DNA from: Antilocapra americana
Taxonomy: Eukaryota; Chordata; Mammalia; Artiodactyla; Antilocapridae
Reading direction: 5' to 3'
NCBI GenBank assembly: GCA_007570785.1
Contig: ML664161.1
Span: 2,887,260 to 2,951,259 of the forward strand
Length of the DNA stretch: 64,000 nt
The notes below the pieces were generated by a model. It had not been told where the DNA came from. It did no database searches and worked only from the letters and a program-made list of their open reading frames with translations. Both the position numbers and the translations under genes were made by a program. Of the stretch, positions 23,771 through 36,060 are shown one piece after another; position 1 is the first letter of the stretch; each line of letters starts with the position of its first letter.

Positions 23771-26207
23771 ATGTTCTCAAAAATCAATAAGAGCTTCTAA
23801 AAAGTCAGAAACATGTGGATTTATTTGATAATGTCAAACATAAAAGAACTAGCTGAATGTTTTCAGTACCTTGAAGCACCATGTTAGTTAAAATTGTAGG
23901 AAGTAAAATTTAAAGAAGAAATTTTTACACATATTTCTGCTTAACATATAGGAAGAAAAAATATATTATATTTTAAAATACTAATAATTTCTTTACACTT
24001 GAACATATATATCTAAGTTTGGGACTGATTGCTCATCTCCTTAGTGTGTAATAACTGTATCACTCTAGGTTTAACTTGTAAGTTGTTCTTTCATTCATAT
24101 AAATTTGTTCACTGCTTAAAAATCCTTCAATAATTCCCCCCTGAGATCAGATAAAGATTAGTGAGCATGCCATCCACATTTCTAAGCTTACTTTCAGGTA
24201 TTCTCTTTGCAGGTCAGCCAACAGGAATTAAGGACACTTTCTCAGTGATTTCTTTCTCTATTTCACCTCCTGTCTTTGCCTAGCTATTACTTCTGCCTGG
24301 AATTGCTTCATTTCCTAACAACAGGTGTCAAAACCAATTCAGAACATTCAGATACTGTTTTCATGCTGATGCTTCTCATATTTTCAACTGTGATTTTTAA
24401 ATCAATAGTGCTTGATTCAATTTTTCAGAAATTCATAATTTTAGGTTCATTTATACCTCGTAGGATTCAATAATATATTATTGCCTAGGTCAAACAAACA
24501 GAAACTCAAAGAATAAACATTCTGGAAGTGACTATCTGGATAGTTACTGGTTATTCTAAAGATTTCCCTTTAATATATTTGTATGTTCTAGGCTTTAGAA
24601 ATACAAATACATATGGAAAACGTAGTTTCCCTTTGAGGATTGCAAGAAAGGACATCCATGAAAACAAAGAACCAGCAATATATGGTAGCCTAAATCCAGC
24701 ATAAATATGAATTGTCAGAAGAGGGAATTATCTAAAGAAATGCAATTTTACCTGAAGTAAGGAGAAAAAAATAAGAAACTGAACAAGAAAGAAAATTTTG
24801 AAAAACTAAAGAAAGGGAACAAAATTAAAATAAATACAAAGTTGTGTTCCTCTTAGTTCAAATAGCAATGAAAAAAATAGTTTTCTTGGACTCTAAGAGG
24901 AGATTCTATTGGAATATAGCTTTAGGATATTATCACAATAAGATCTGACAATCTAGGAAAATGATTTAGACTTCAGTTTGTAGGCATTTATGATTCTTGA
25001 GGGATTCTTGGCCTGATGGTTTACTGTAAACATAATAGTTTAGAATTATTAACCTAGAGGTGGTATCTAGAATAACCAAGAAACCTAGAAAGTAGTCACT
25101 GAGACTTGTGTCAAAAAAAAATAGATTAAAGTGATAGGCAAATGCAATTCATCACTTTCTAACTTAAGCAAAACCATACAAGAAAATTTCCAGTTGAACT
25201 TTTCTAAAAGTATATCACACAAAAATCTTCTTCATTAATAACATACCTTATATATATTATTGACAGAAACTTGGGAGTACTGACAGAACATACACTTTTT
25301 TTTTTTCTTGCCAAAAGCCTGTGAACCCCTAGAATTTGGAAAGAGAAGCAAGCATTCATCAGCGTGGTTATCTGAGGCAGATTTTGCCATCAAGAACTTA
25401 TGTTGAATAAGTACCATAAATTCCTATTTTATCACAGATGCAGTCATATTCAACCATGATTCAAGAGCTATAGAGATAAATAGCTTCGTGATGAACTGGT
25501 TGATTTTATGTAGGAACTGGATGATTTAATAAGAATTATTAAAAACCAGAGCTATTCAAGCTAAACCAATATCATAACAGGATTGAACTCTCTTGCTTTA
25601 GGGTAGTATTTGAAAGAGGTCAGGAAGAAAATTTCTCCAGATCACAGATGGCACACTTGTCTAGGTGAATTATGTAGTCTTTTTCTTTTATTTTAAAGCT
25701 TTAGAAACTAACAAGTACAGCTGCTGGAGGCTGGATATTAAACCAGGAGAACCATTGGTCTGATTCGGTACAGCAATTCTTATGTTCCTAAATTGCCCAC
25801 TTTCCTTCTAATTCCATTCTAATTAACTTATGGCACCATTTTAACTGCACATTCATTTCTGGCTTCTGCAAATGGTGACTTAAACAGAGCTGACTTGTAC
25901 TTGAGTTCAAGAGCGAAGCACTAATGGCACTGCCAGTGTTCATTTAACAAACTTTGTCCTGTGAAATAATTCATGACATTCTAAATTTTAGTTCAGAGAT
26001 AATAAAATTCCTTTGCCTATGGATACAGATATTGTTTTCAAAAAGTGATTGAAATAGCTATTGAAGTGATGAAGCATTTTATTCTATAGTTTGAAAAAAC
26101 CTCCAAAGACTAAAACTCTACCAGAGACATAATTATCTTCTCATTTGTATCAATTAAAAACTTTGTAAAATGCAATATATTTTCCAGATACAAAATTCTG
26201 AAACACT

Positions 26208-26415
26208 GTTGTACGTGTTCAGTCCCTCAGCTGTGTCTGACTTTGCGACCCCATGATCTGCAGCACACCAGACTCCTCTGTCCAAGGAATTTTCCCAGCA
26301 AGAATAATGGAGTGGGCTCCATTTCCTCCTCCATCTTCCCGACCCAGGGACTGAATCTATATCTCTTGAATCTCCTGCACTGGCAGGCAGATGTTTTTAC
26401 CACTGAGTCATGTCG
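26208..26415 (-). mobile_element. Bov-tA SINE
   Basis: Reverse copy. Perfect 8 bp duplication GAAACACT at 26200-26207 and 26416-26423. Confidence 0.9.
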
Positions 26416-26957
26416 GAAACACTATATAATTTTAATTTCAAAATTATAAGATAAATTTAAACATCCCGACTTTGTTATTTTTAAAAAATATTTTATATTC
26501 CGATTACAAAATAAAGACCACAAAGTGAAAATATGCAACACTTTCTATGAAAAAACGAAATCTCTTCTATTTTTGTTATCAGATTTTTTTCTAATTTGTG
26601 TTATACAAAAGTAGTCTAAAGATCATTCATTGCATTTTTCCTCTAATGTAGGATTGAAAAGTTTTAAGACATGGTTTATTTAACCAAAAATGCAGAATAT
26701 CATTTGAACAATTGTATTACAGAAAATTGCTTGCTTGCCATTGATATTTGAACATTTTCTATTCATTTTATGAATAGAATCTTGAAAAAGAAATTAATTG
26801 ACTCAGGGTGCCTGGTATGAAGAACTAGGATATACTCAACTTCATGGATCAAATTTTCTTAGAAATACAAATTCTTATATTGCTTACCCAATTCTAACAC
26901 AGGAATTAAGATTTCTTTAAGAATTCAGAGATGGTTATTTCTAAGTAAGATATATGG

Positions 26958-27140
26958 TTACTTTTTAAGCATTTTATTTTATATTGGCGTGTAACCAATT
27001 AACAATGTTGTGATAGTTTCAGGTGAATACTGAATGGATTCAGCCATACATATTCATGTATCCATCCTCCCTCAAACCCATCCAGACTGCCACATAACAC
27101 TGAGCAGAGTTCCCTGTGCTATACAGTTATTTTAAAGTGA
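26958..27140 (-). mobile_element. L1 3' end fragment (artiodactyl type)
   Basis: Contains AACAATGTTGTGATAGTTTC, GGATTCAGCCATACATAT and AGAGTTCCCTGTGCTATACA in the order seen in artiodactyl L1 3' ends read in antisense. Only the last part of the element is present. Confidence 0.6.
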
Positions 27141-27384
27141 ATATATTTTAGTGTTGTTTACAATCTAGTAAAATTAAGTCATGATTAGTAGTTGTAAACT
27201 GAAAGGCCACCTGAAATATTCCATAATCATAAGCAGGCCATGAGGATATAGTATATAGTGGATAATTTCTTATATGCAAATATTCATGGATTTATAATCT
27301 GTCATGTCATGCTTAAATAAATCTGCATTTTAATTTAAAGAACAGAAGGGTTATAAAAAAAACTGAGTTTAGAGATTAAACCTA

Positions 27385-27640
27385 TTCTTTCATTAAACAA
27401 ATATCAATTGAGAGCATGCTTTGTCAAACTTGTTTGAATCACAGAAGATTCAACAACAACAAAAACAGAAAAAAATTCCTACCTCATACAGTTTTCATTC
27501 TATGAGCAAGATAGACAATAATGATAATAATAAAGGGAAAGTATATAGTATGTTGAATAGTAATAGTAATAGAAATAATAAAGCGGAAAGCGGGGATGAT
27601 AGGAAATGATGAGGATGTAAGTATGTGTGTGTGTGTGGAG
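27385..27640 (-). mobile_element. L2 LINE 3'-region relic
   Basis: Antisense match to the L2 3' region: TTCATTAAACAAATATCAATTGAG, TTTTCATTCTATGAGCAAG and a GTATATAGTATGTTGAATAG stretch in order. It ends in a short TG repeat. Confidence 0.55.
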
Positions 27641-27659
27641 GGCAGAGGATAGGGACTGC

Positions 27660-28560
27660 ATAATAACGAATTTGATTGACCTTTGTCCAGATTTCCTTGT
27701 GAGAAAACCTCTAAGTCTTGGAATTTTGCACCATCCCTGATAGTTTATACTAACAGGGTGATTCACGTTGTACACATGATGGCTTTTGCTAATGCCATGA
27801 CTCAGGGTGGGGCTGCACACACTGATAATCTTAGGGAAGGAACTGACCTCCCCTGAAAAACTAACCAGTGATTAGAGGGTTGGGACTTTGAGCCAATTGA
27901 TATCAGTCTGAGCTCCAGGAAGAGGAAGAGCTTAAAGGTTGAGTTGAACCACTTGGCCAATAATTGACTGTACCATTCCTTTCTAATGCAACTCAAATAA
28001 AACTAAACCTCAAGCTCAAGGGAGCTTTCTGGGTCGGCAGTTCTCCATGTGTGCATTACCACAATTGATGCCATGAAGATGAAGCGTCTCTGAGGATGTC
28101 GAAGATTTCTGTTTGGAAGCTTGTTAGTTGTAGATCTTGCTCTCTGTATCTTTTCCTTTGGTTCTGAACTATATGCTCTTGCTATATTGTGTGTGTGTTA
28201 GTCACTCACCTGTGTCTAACTCTTTGTTACCCTGTGGATTGTAGCTTACCAGTCTTCTCTCTCCATGGAATTCTCTAGACAAGAATACTAGAGTGAGTTG
28301 CCATGCCCTTCTCTAGGGGATCTTCATAACCCAGATATTCCACATTGCAGGCAGATTTTCTTTACTGTCTGAGCCACCAGGGAAGATCTTTGCTATATGA
28401 AAACTGTTAATTGTAATTTATGGCATTTTTCTAAGTCCTATGAGTCATTCTAGCGAATTATCAAATCTGAGGGAATTCATGTGGACGCTAAACTCGCAAG
28501 CTGGATCTGAAATCTTGGGACAAGTTGACAGTCTAAAGGGCTGTGCCTTAACCTTAACTT
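27660..28560 (+). mobile_element. Old interspersed repeat, family not identified, split by a SINE
   Basis: The order of boxes (AAAACCTCTAAGTC, GGGAGCTTTCTGGGTCGGC, CCATGTGTGCATTACC, GAACTATATGCTC then AACTGTTAATTGTAA, CTAGCGAATTATCAAA) is that of a common mammalian repeat that I recognise by sequence but cannot name with certainty. The Bov-tA at 28188-28389 interrupts it. The 27660-27950 part is the weakest. Confidence 0.45.
28188..28389 (-). mobile_element. Bov-tA SINE inside an older repeat
   Basis: Reverse copy with a perfect 9 bp target-site duplication TTGCTATAT at 28179-28187 and 28390-28398. Removing it rejoins the flanking old repeat. Confidence 0.92.
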
Positions 28561-28925
28561 TGGAAGACTTTGGGTAGGGAAACTCTGAAATATTTTAAAA
28601 GAAAGAAACTTTTAAGTGAAGGGTTGACAGAAGATAAGAATGAGCCCTGCAATTTATTTGCGGGAAGAGTATTTTAACAAAAGCAGAGAGCAAAGGCCAG
28701 TGAGATAGGTGTGTGCCTGGAGTTTTCCAAGAATCCAAGTAGAAGGGTGTGACTCGAGTGAAGCCATCTAGGGAGGAAGGAGTAGAAAGTGATATTATTT
28801 ATTTATCTGTGGGACCTTATAATCTTTTTACATCTGCTCTGGGCGAGAGAAGAAGCAATTGGAAGGTTTGCACAAATAAAGAACAAGATCTCACTTATTC
28901 TTTTTAAAAAGATTATCCTTGCTGA

Positions 28926-29413
28926 CCAAAGGACTTTTAAGAGTCTTCTCTAGCATCACAGTCCAAAGGCATCAATTCTTTGCCACTCAGCCTTCTTTAC
29001 AGTCCAGCTCTCACAATCATACATGACCACCATACTCTTCTGACAAAGAGTAATGTCTCTACTTTTAAACAGGTTTGACATTGCTTTCCTACCAAAAAGA
29101 AATCTCTTCTGATTTCATGACTGCAATCACTGTCCACAGTGATTTTGGAGCCCGAGAAGAAAGCTGCCACTACTTCCACCTTTTCCCCTTCTATTTGTCA
29201 TGCAGTAATGGGGCTAGGATGCCATGATCTTGGTTTTTTAATATTTAGTCTTACGCTGGCTCTTTCACTCTCCTCCTTCACCCTTATCAAGAGGGTCTTT
29301 TGTTCCTCTTTGCTTTCTGCCATTAGAATGGTATCATCTGCATATCTGAGATTGTTGCTGTTTCTCATGCCTATCTTGATTCCAGCTTATAACTCACCCA
29401 GAAGAGCATACTT
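28926..29413 (-). mobile_element. BovB (RTE) LINE, internal fragment
   Basis: Antisense copy covering the end of the reverse transcriptase (sense: the MAES box near 29325) to the CTTTTGAACTGTGGTG region. It stops at about 28926, roughly 400 bp short of the BovB 3' end that normal retrotransposition would include. It is more diverged than the other copies, so it may be older or from a related subfamily. Confidence 0.85.
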
Positions 29414-29589
29414 GGAGGAAAATAGCACGAGTTGAACTTTCCCAGGTCTTTAGGAAGAATGTTAGATTTTTCCCTTCCTATGCAGGAGAAAAAAATGCAG
29501 CTTTTCCTTGCTGTATATTTCTTTCCTGTGTGTCTTCTTTTCTATCACATGGAAAACTTCATTACTGACCCTTTTGGATGTTAACTGTG

Positions 29590-29790
29590 TGAACACTTCT
29601 CTCACAACAATAAGCTAGTCTTTGACACCAGCTGAGTGTCCTACAATTTAATTCAATTCTGACACTACCTGGACATCAGATCATCAGATCTGACAGAAAA
29701 GGACTCAGTCCCACAAGACTGCCCCACCCTTTCACAACAATAAGCAAGTCTTTGACACCAGCTGAGTGTCCTACATGCTGAGCTAAATAA
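29590..29790 (-). mobile_element. Second copy of the unnamed old repeat, opposite strand, with internal duplication
   Basis: Sense order (minus strand): GTAGGACACTCAGCTGGTGT, GGGGCAGTCTTGTGGGACTG, GTCCAGGTAGTGTCAGAATT, then GTAGGACACTCAGCTGGTGT again. It resembles the distal part of the element family at 27660-28560. Confidence 0.45.
29602..29775 (+). repeat. 44 bp direct repeat, 130 bp period
   Basis: 29602-29645 and 29732-29775 are identical at 43 of 44 positions (CTAGTC against CAAGTC). Identity stops sharply on both sides. Confidence 0.9.
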
Positions 29791-30848
29791 TGTGAAACTC
29801 TGCATCAAATAATTTTCACTATGGCTATAAGACACCATGCAACAGTTTTTACATGTCCCTTACATGTACACTATTGTTTTTTTTTTACCATAGCAATTCA
29901 GCATTTAATAAAAACAGTTGATAATCTAGCATATAGCCTGTGCTTAAAGGATTCACATTTTAAAAGTGAGATGTTCAGATTTAGTACCCTTAGGAAAAAA
30001 ATCAGGAAGCAACTGAGCAAAATTGAGCTCAAAAAAGGAGACATTCAATGAGTATCATGATTAGTAGTGGTAGCAGTACTTGAAACATCTCACATGTTGC
30101 TTCTATTATACTGACATATTTATATAAAGAACAGAAAAAGCAATTTTCATATAGTAAACAAATTTACTCTTCAAATTTAAGCATATAAAGAGGAACGTGT
30201 ATTCCTAACAGAATCTATTATTTTAAGTAAATATGGAGATACAGGTGAAACAGAAAAGGATAATAAACAGGAAAGGATAAACACCATCTTGTTTCTTGCA
30301 AGGTCATATTATCCATATCATCGTGCATATAGTAAACTTCTTAGGATAAAAATAAGCATTAAATATATTTTGAAATAATCTTTAGTTCCTTCTAGAAGAA
30401 TTTCTGTGACTGTAGTATTTGTAAAATTGATCAGGTTCCACTACTGATTGTGTTTAGTTAAGTGTTTGAAAATCTGAACAATTTTAAAACTGACCCAAAG
30501 ATAGTTTTCTTAAATTAAATAAATTATAACATTTATTCCTAATTATATAACCAAAAAAATTAGTTTAATAACCACTGAATTCTATTAAAACAACTGAGTT
30601 TTAATTCATAAATGCATTCCCATAATTCAATGATACTGATTCCATTTTAATTAATAAGGTTATAGCCTAAGCTAATTAGTTTTATAAAACTTCTTATCCT
30701 GAATCTCATGATTTTCTATAAGCTTCTATGATGAAGCTTCAATGATGAATGAAATAATTTAAACGAGTTTTCTTCAAAAGTATACACGCAAATGTATACA
30801 TTCTGGTTAATCTGGCTTCTGATTACTGTATATTACATATATAGATAT

Positions 30849-30872
30849 ATGTGTATGTGTGTGTGTGTGTGT
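30849..30872. repeat. TG microsatellite
   Basis: Short TATGTGTATG then about seven uninterrupted TG units. Confidence 0.9.
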
Positions 30873-30894
30873 TACACAACTTAAATATTTAGGA

Positions 30895-31099
30895 TGTGCG
30901 TGTGTGCATGTAAAGTTGCTTCAGTCATGTCCAACTCTTTGTGATCCTATGGAATGTAGACCATCAGGCTCCTCTGTCCGTGGGATTCTCCAGGCAAGTT
31001 GCCATTTCCTTCTCCAGGGAATCTTCCTGACCCATGGATGGAACCCAGGTCTCCTGTCCTGCAGGCAGATTCTTTACTGTCAAGCCACTTGGAAAGCCC
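30895..31099 (-). mobile_element. Bov-tA SINE
   Basis: Reverse copy; target-site duplication AAATATTTAGGA (30883-30894) and AAATATTAAGGA (31100-31111), 11 of 12. Confidence 0.93.
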
Positions 31100-31239
31100 A
31101 AATATTAAGGAAACCAAAAACAACTGAGCAAATATCATTTACATAAAGATTAAAATATATCATAGTAGCATATTATTGCAATTCACTGTAACAGTGCCAA
31201 ATTATATAATAACAACTATATTTTGAGGTCTGAAATAAA

Positions 31240-31330
31240 TCATATCTTATTTATTTTTGTATGCTCAGTACCTGAAATAATCTTGAGCAAAATGTATATG
31301 CTCAATAAATGCTTGTTGAAAGGAGAACTA
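31240..31330 (+). mobile_element. L2 LINE 3' end
   Basis: TTATTTATTTTTGTATGCTC, AGTACCTGAAATA and GCTCAATAAATGCTTGTTGA in the order of the L2 3' terminus. Confidence 0.65.
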
Positions 31331-31666
31331 AGTGAATAATCCTCATTACTTTGGATATATTTCAAATTAATTCAATATGAGGTATAAAATATTTTTCACA
31401 GTACTATATGGAGAGAGAAATTCACTTTATTCTCTTGGGTTAAGATGAATAAAAATGTCTGGTAAACATTGCTCTTTTAAGATTAAAAACCTGAAAACGC
31501 ACATTGATTCTTCAAGTGCCTAAAGCAATAATACATTTCACTTCAAAGTCCTACATGAGCTAATGGGAGGTCACAATATGTATGAGTTACTCTTAAGCCT
31601 GTTCACAGGCTGAACCTCAACTCTTTTCTAAGTCTTATTTCTTCCATCCAGAGACACTGTACATTA

Positions 31667-31741
31667 TTCCCAACCCAGGGATCGAACCCAGGTCTCCCGC
31701 ACTGCAGGTACTTGCTTTACCATCTAAGGTAAAGGAAGCCC
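31667..31741 (-). mobile_element. Bov-tA SINE head fragment
   Basis: Only the tRNA-like half: in antisense CCCAACCCAGGGATCGAACC and CACTGCAGG, ending AAGGAAGCCC. The Bov-A body is missing. Confidence 0.8.
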
Positions 31742-33387
31742 ATCTGGAGGTAATAACAGCCAAAAAAAAAAAAGTTACTAAAGCAATATGGAGTTTATAA
31801 CAATTTACTTGTGCATAGGGAATTTTTTATAAGTGGATCATTTGCAATTTAGATTATATTTTAATGCAAATGTTTTAATCTAGTTCACTTTTGGTACTTG
31901 TTTCCCCCATCTCCTGACATTTTCATTGAAAACTGTGGAAATGAGAGAAGTAATTATTGAAGAACTATTCCCGAGCCTCATGAGTTTAAGTTTCCTCTTT
32001 ACTTTGACAGGTTTGTTTTTCAAGGCAGGAATATGGGTACCCAGGGTAGCAGAATTGTATTAGTACACTGTAAAGGTTTGCAATAATTCAGCAATTCTCT
32101 AAAAATTATTTCTTCCATCTAAATATACTATGTAAGCAGGATCCATGGTCAAGTTGGTTATTAAATTTTTTTATCTCATTTATTGTTAACTAGTTGATTG
32201 GTATATATTCTCAACTTCACAGAGAAACAGGAATACAGAATTTTTATTAGAGAAAGAAGAGAAAAGAGAAGGCAAGAGAAAATAGGGAACTAAAGAGGAG
32301 AGTCCCACAAAAATATATAAATTAAATAATCCTGTTACCAAATTTGATCAAAAGGCAAAACACACCAATGATCTAAACTTTCTGGGGAAGGAAAAAAGGA
32401 GGAAGATTTATTTTCACTCAGCACTAATAAAAAGGAGCAAATTACATTTCAGTTAAATAAATGCCATTAGGAAGATGAGATATATTTAGCTGCACATCTT
32501 CTAACTTTAAAAATAATTAGTAACTGTAGTAACTGGAGGCATTCAGAATATGGGATGACGTTTCAGCTCTAGCAATAAGCAGAGGCCAATTATGATATAA
32601 TATAGATAGATAGGCGCTATGAAAACAGATACCTGGGAAGTAAGAAAAAACATTTGGTCTAAAAGCTGAACATTTCATAAAAGGTGAGGCTTTTTGACTA
32701 TCAGAATATTGTCTGATCTTTTCATTTTTATTTGTTACTAGCACTTAATAAAGAAATTGCCACAGATTTTCAATCAGTGTTGTTGAACTCGATCATATTT
32801 AAGTGGAAAATAAAGAGTTCAAAATATCTTAAAAACACACAAACATGCTTCTCCTCTTAATCCATATCTGTATGTTCCAACGCATTGTCACCTTTGCTGA
32901 GACATCGTTTCTTTTTTTTTTTCTCTAAATATATAACTAAAAGTCAGGGGCCCATTTAACATTTTCTATTATTTTATAGGAACATTTAGATTGTAATTAG
33001 TATTTAAGAGAGGTTTTTGTACTTAACCCAGTCTCCTAAATGCATGACTAAAGTACTTGGATAGAATCATGCAAACAAATTGATTCCCAAGACAGAGTTT
33101 GCATTTAGCAATTAAGTTGCACAGCACAGCTTCAGTTGTTCATCAGCTGAAAGGGCAAAAGGTTGCCAGACAAAAGATCTCTAATATCTTCACTAGATGG
33201 TTGATATGATGGATGAACAAAGCTTTCATGGTTTGGAAGATTATTCTTCTTTCCTTTGCATTGTTTGGACAGAAGGGTTGGCTTAATTAGCTAGAGAGTT
33301 ACAGAGAAACACCAGGCAATGTTTAGCCTCCTCCAGCTCTCTAGGAAAATGAACTGGTGAATATAGACTGATTTAAAGAGAAGCAGA

Positions 33388-33478
33388 AATGTTTCCTCCC
33401 TCTCTCCTCCCTTCTTTCTTCACTGTCTCCTTCTCTTCCTCCCTTCCTCCTGCCTTCTTTCTTTTCTTTATTAGCTTT
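33388..33478. repeat. Polypyrimidine tract (plus strand C/T-rich)
   Basis: About 90 bp almost wholly C and T on the plus strand (TCCCTCTCTCCTCCCTTC and similar), broken by only a few purines. Confidence 0.85.
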
Positions 33479-33925
33479 TCAAGTGCATCCAGATAATCTG
33501 CCTAATTTCTAATGTGAAAATGCTTTATATTTATACCTATATCTGTCTTCCAGTGACACCAGAGCAACTGTTATCATTTGGATGCAACCATCTCAACCCC
33601 AGAGGGGCTACAGGGCAATAATCCGTATTTAGTTCAAATGCACTTTTACATAGTGCCAACAGAGATTTTATTTTAAAAAGTCCAGACTTAGTATTAATTA
33701 TGGATGAGAAAATAACCCTGGACTTGAAACACATTGGCTTCTCTCTTGAGTCTTCCAAATTTTACCAGTTTTGTTCCACATGTCGGTTTGCTCTAATCTG
33801 TGCCATGAAGTTGATGGAAGCAAGCCCACAGTTTCAAGAATAAACCTAGGAAATGCCAACAAAAAGTCCTGGAAACTTAGTTTTGTAATAGCATATGAAA
33901 TTCTTAAAATAGGTTGATTTTAAGG

Positions 33926-33955
33926 GAACACTTGAACATTGAACACTTGAACATT
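33926..33955 (+). repeat. 15 bp perfect tandem duplication
   Basis: GAACACTTGAACATT occurs twice head to tail. Confidence 0.95.
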
Positions 33956-34094
33956 AGTAAGGGACTTGGGAAATCAAATGCTCTAAGAAAATTACATAAA
34001 AACTTAATTGCAATTTTTGTTTTTATTTATGGGAGAGTTTGAGTATATAAAATACTTTTTGAATTCAAACATTTTTCATTATATTGCCATTCAC

Positions 34095-34215
34095 TTGAGG
34101 TTCCTTTGTTTGAATAATCAACTCCATTAGGCTGGAAAACTCCATGAGAGTAGATAAACATGCCTGTTTTGTTCATTCCTGTAGCCTAGAACAGTCTGTA
34201 CTCAATAAAAGCTGC
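34095..34215 (+). mobile_element. L2 LINE 3' end
   Basis: GGAAAACTCCATGAGAGTAG, TTGTTCATTCCTGTAGCC, TAGAACAGT and CTCAATAAA: the ordered 3' end boxes of L2. Confidence 0.75.
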
Positions 34216-34311
34216 TTGCTGAAGATTTTTCCTACCAGAGGGCTAGCTAAGTAAGTAAACCATTAGACTGATTGTACCAAAACCCAATGTAATTTTGAAT
34301 ACAAAGCACAA

Positions 34312-34336
34312 ACACACACACACACACACACACAAA
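34312..34336. repeat. CA microsatellite
   Basis: About twelve CA units. Confidence 0.95.
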
Positions 34337-34741
34337 GATTTAGGTAATATAATGAATGATACATTGCAAACTAAAATTATACAAATATCCATGTATATTT
34401 GATTTTACTTACAGGACATTGATTATAAGGAAAGTAAGATGAAGGAAAAATATGCCAAGTTAAGCTGCAGAGATAGCAACGGCATTATTTTTGGAGAAAT
34501 AAATATTTAAGTAAGTTTCATTGTAATACACATATATAGAGAATAGACCCAAATTATGATTAATGAATTTTTCAAAGTGAGCACCAAAGCATACTGATAG
34601 CATATGGTTTGCTATCTACCATATAAAAATAATGCTATTGTTTTAATAATTCTTTCATCATATTAATTATTTGACTAATAATTAGTAAATTAAAATAATC
34701 ATATACATAATTTTCAATTATTTGAAACTTTTATGATGTCC

Positions 34742-34961
34742 CATGCAAGCATGCATGCTAAGTCACTTCAGTTGTATCTGACTCTTTGCTATACCATGGA
34801 CTGTAGCCCAACAGGCTCCTCTGTCTATGGAATTCTCCAGGCAAGAATACTGGATTGGGTAGCCATTCCCTTCTCCAGGGCATCTTCCTGACCCAGGGAT
34901 CGAATCTGGGTCTCCCACACTGAAGGCAGATTCTTTACTGTCTGAGTCATGAGTAAAGCTC
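34742..34961 (-). mobile_element. Bov-tA SINE
   Basis: Reverse copy; target-site duplication TTTATGATGTCC (34730-34741) and TTTATGATATCC (34962-34973), 11 of 12. Confidence 0.93.
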
Positions 34962-35749
34962 TTTATGATATCCTTATCTCAGTTATTTCTCTTGAAAGCC
35001 TTGTCTTTTATTGGCATGAAGTTAGACATATTTTATAGTCAAAGATTTTCTTTGCTTAAATTGTTTTGGCTCTTTTCTGGATACTTTTCCTAGCTTTTCT
35101 ATTAATTAAATAATTTTAACTTTTTTTACTCAGAGATAAATATTATGATATTTAAATAAAGTTGAAATTTCCTTGAGGTAATGTTGTCTCATTTCCTATT
35201 CAGTGTTTCATTCTGCATAGAATATCTGCTTAAAGGTCTTCTAGCTTGTTTGTTCATTTTACATCATGGGGTGTGTGTCAGATTCTGGACAAGTTCATTC
35301 CAATCCTGACAACTTTATTCATTATTAACTCTAGTTGATAAAACATATTTGTGTTAAAGCCCTTCCAGAATTCCAGGCACTGCAGCTATTTTTTTTACTT
35401 TTTTTCAAAGAGAAATAGTTTGCTGTTTTTTTTTTTTTTTAATATGAAGCTGCATTGATACATCTATGAATATTACCCAAAGCTTCCCTGATTTATGTCC
35501 ACAAAGAATATATCCAAACTCTCTTTATGACACATTTGACCCATTTTTGTTTTACATGAAGCTAGATACATCCATCTCCTTACCCAAACACCTCTTTTCG
35601 TCCTCCAGACTAAAGATAACCTCTTCCTTCATGAGACAATGAGGTTTTCTTATCTGGAGATGTGTCACATGATAGCCAGTATTCTGTTGAATTTTCCTTA
35701 ATCCACAATAAAATATCAGACTTCTTTTTTTCAGGAAGCTGTTTGTCAT

Positions 35750-36060
35750 TCACTTACTGAATTTTATTGCCCAGTGTGCAGCAGGAACTCCATGGGCGAT
35801 GGATGTAGCAGTGACAGGACTGATAAAGTCCCTGATCACAGAGATTGATAATTTAATGAATGAAGATGGACTAGAAGTAAAGTAACATTATTAAAAATTC
35901 AGGTACTAAAACAAAATAAAAATTCAGGTACTTATATTTACTATGAGGAAAAGATAAGCAGTATGGCCAAATATCTTTAAAGAGCATGCAATAATTAAGA
36001 ACTGGCTACTGTGTCATGAAAAGGAGAAGTGAGACAAACTGAGGAAGGGTAATGAAAGTG
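35750..36060 (-). mobile_element. Probable L2 LINE 3'-region relic
   Basis: Antisense GCCCAGTGTGCAGCAGG, TGTAGCAGTGACAGGACTGA and AAAGTCCCTGATCACAGAG boxes in L2 order. It holds a 16 bp perfect repeat with a 25 bp period (35892-35907 and 35917-35932). Confidence 0.5.

Noticed and set aside
23371..23787. 138-codon minus-strand frame as a stand-alone gene
   Set aside because: It is BCHE exon 3 read through both splice sites into a TA/CA microsatellite and intron; only 23499-23665 is exon.
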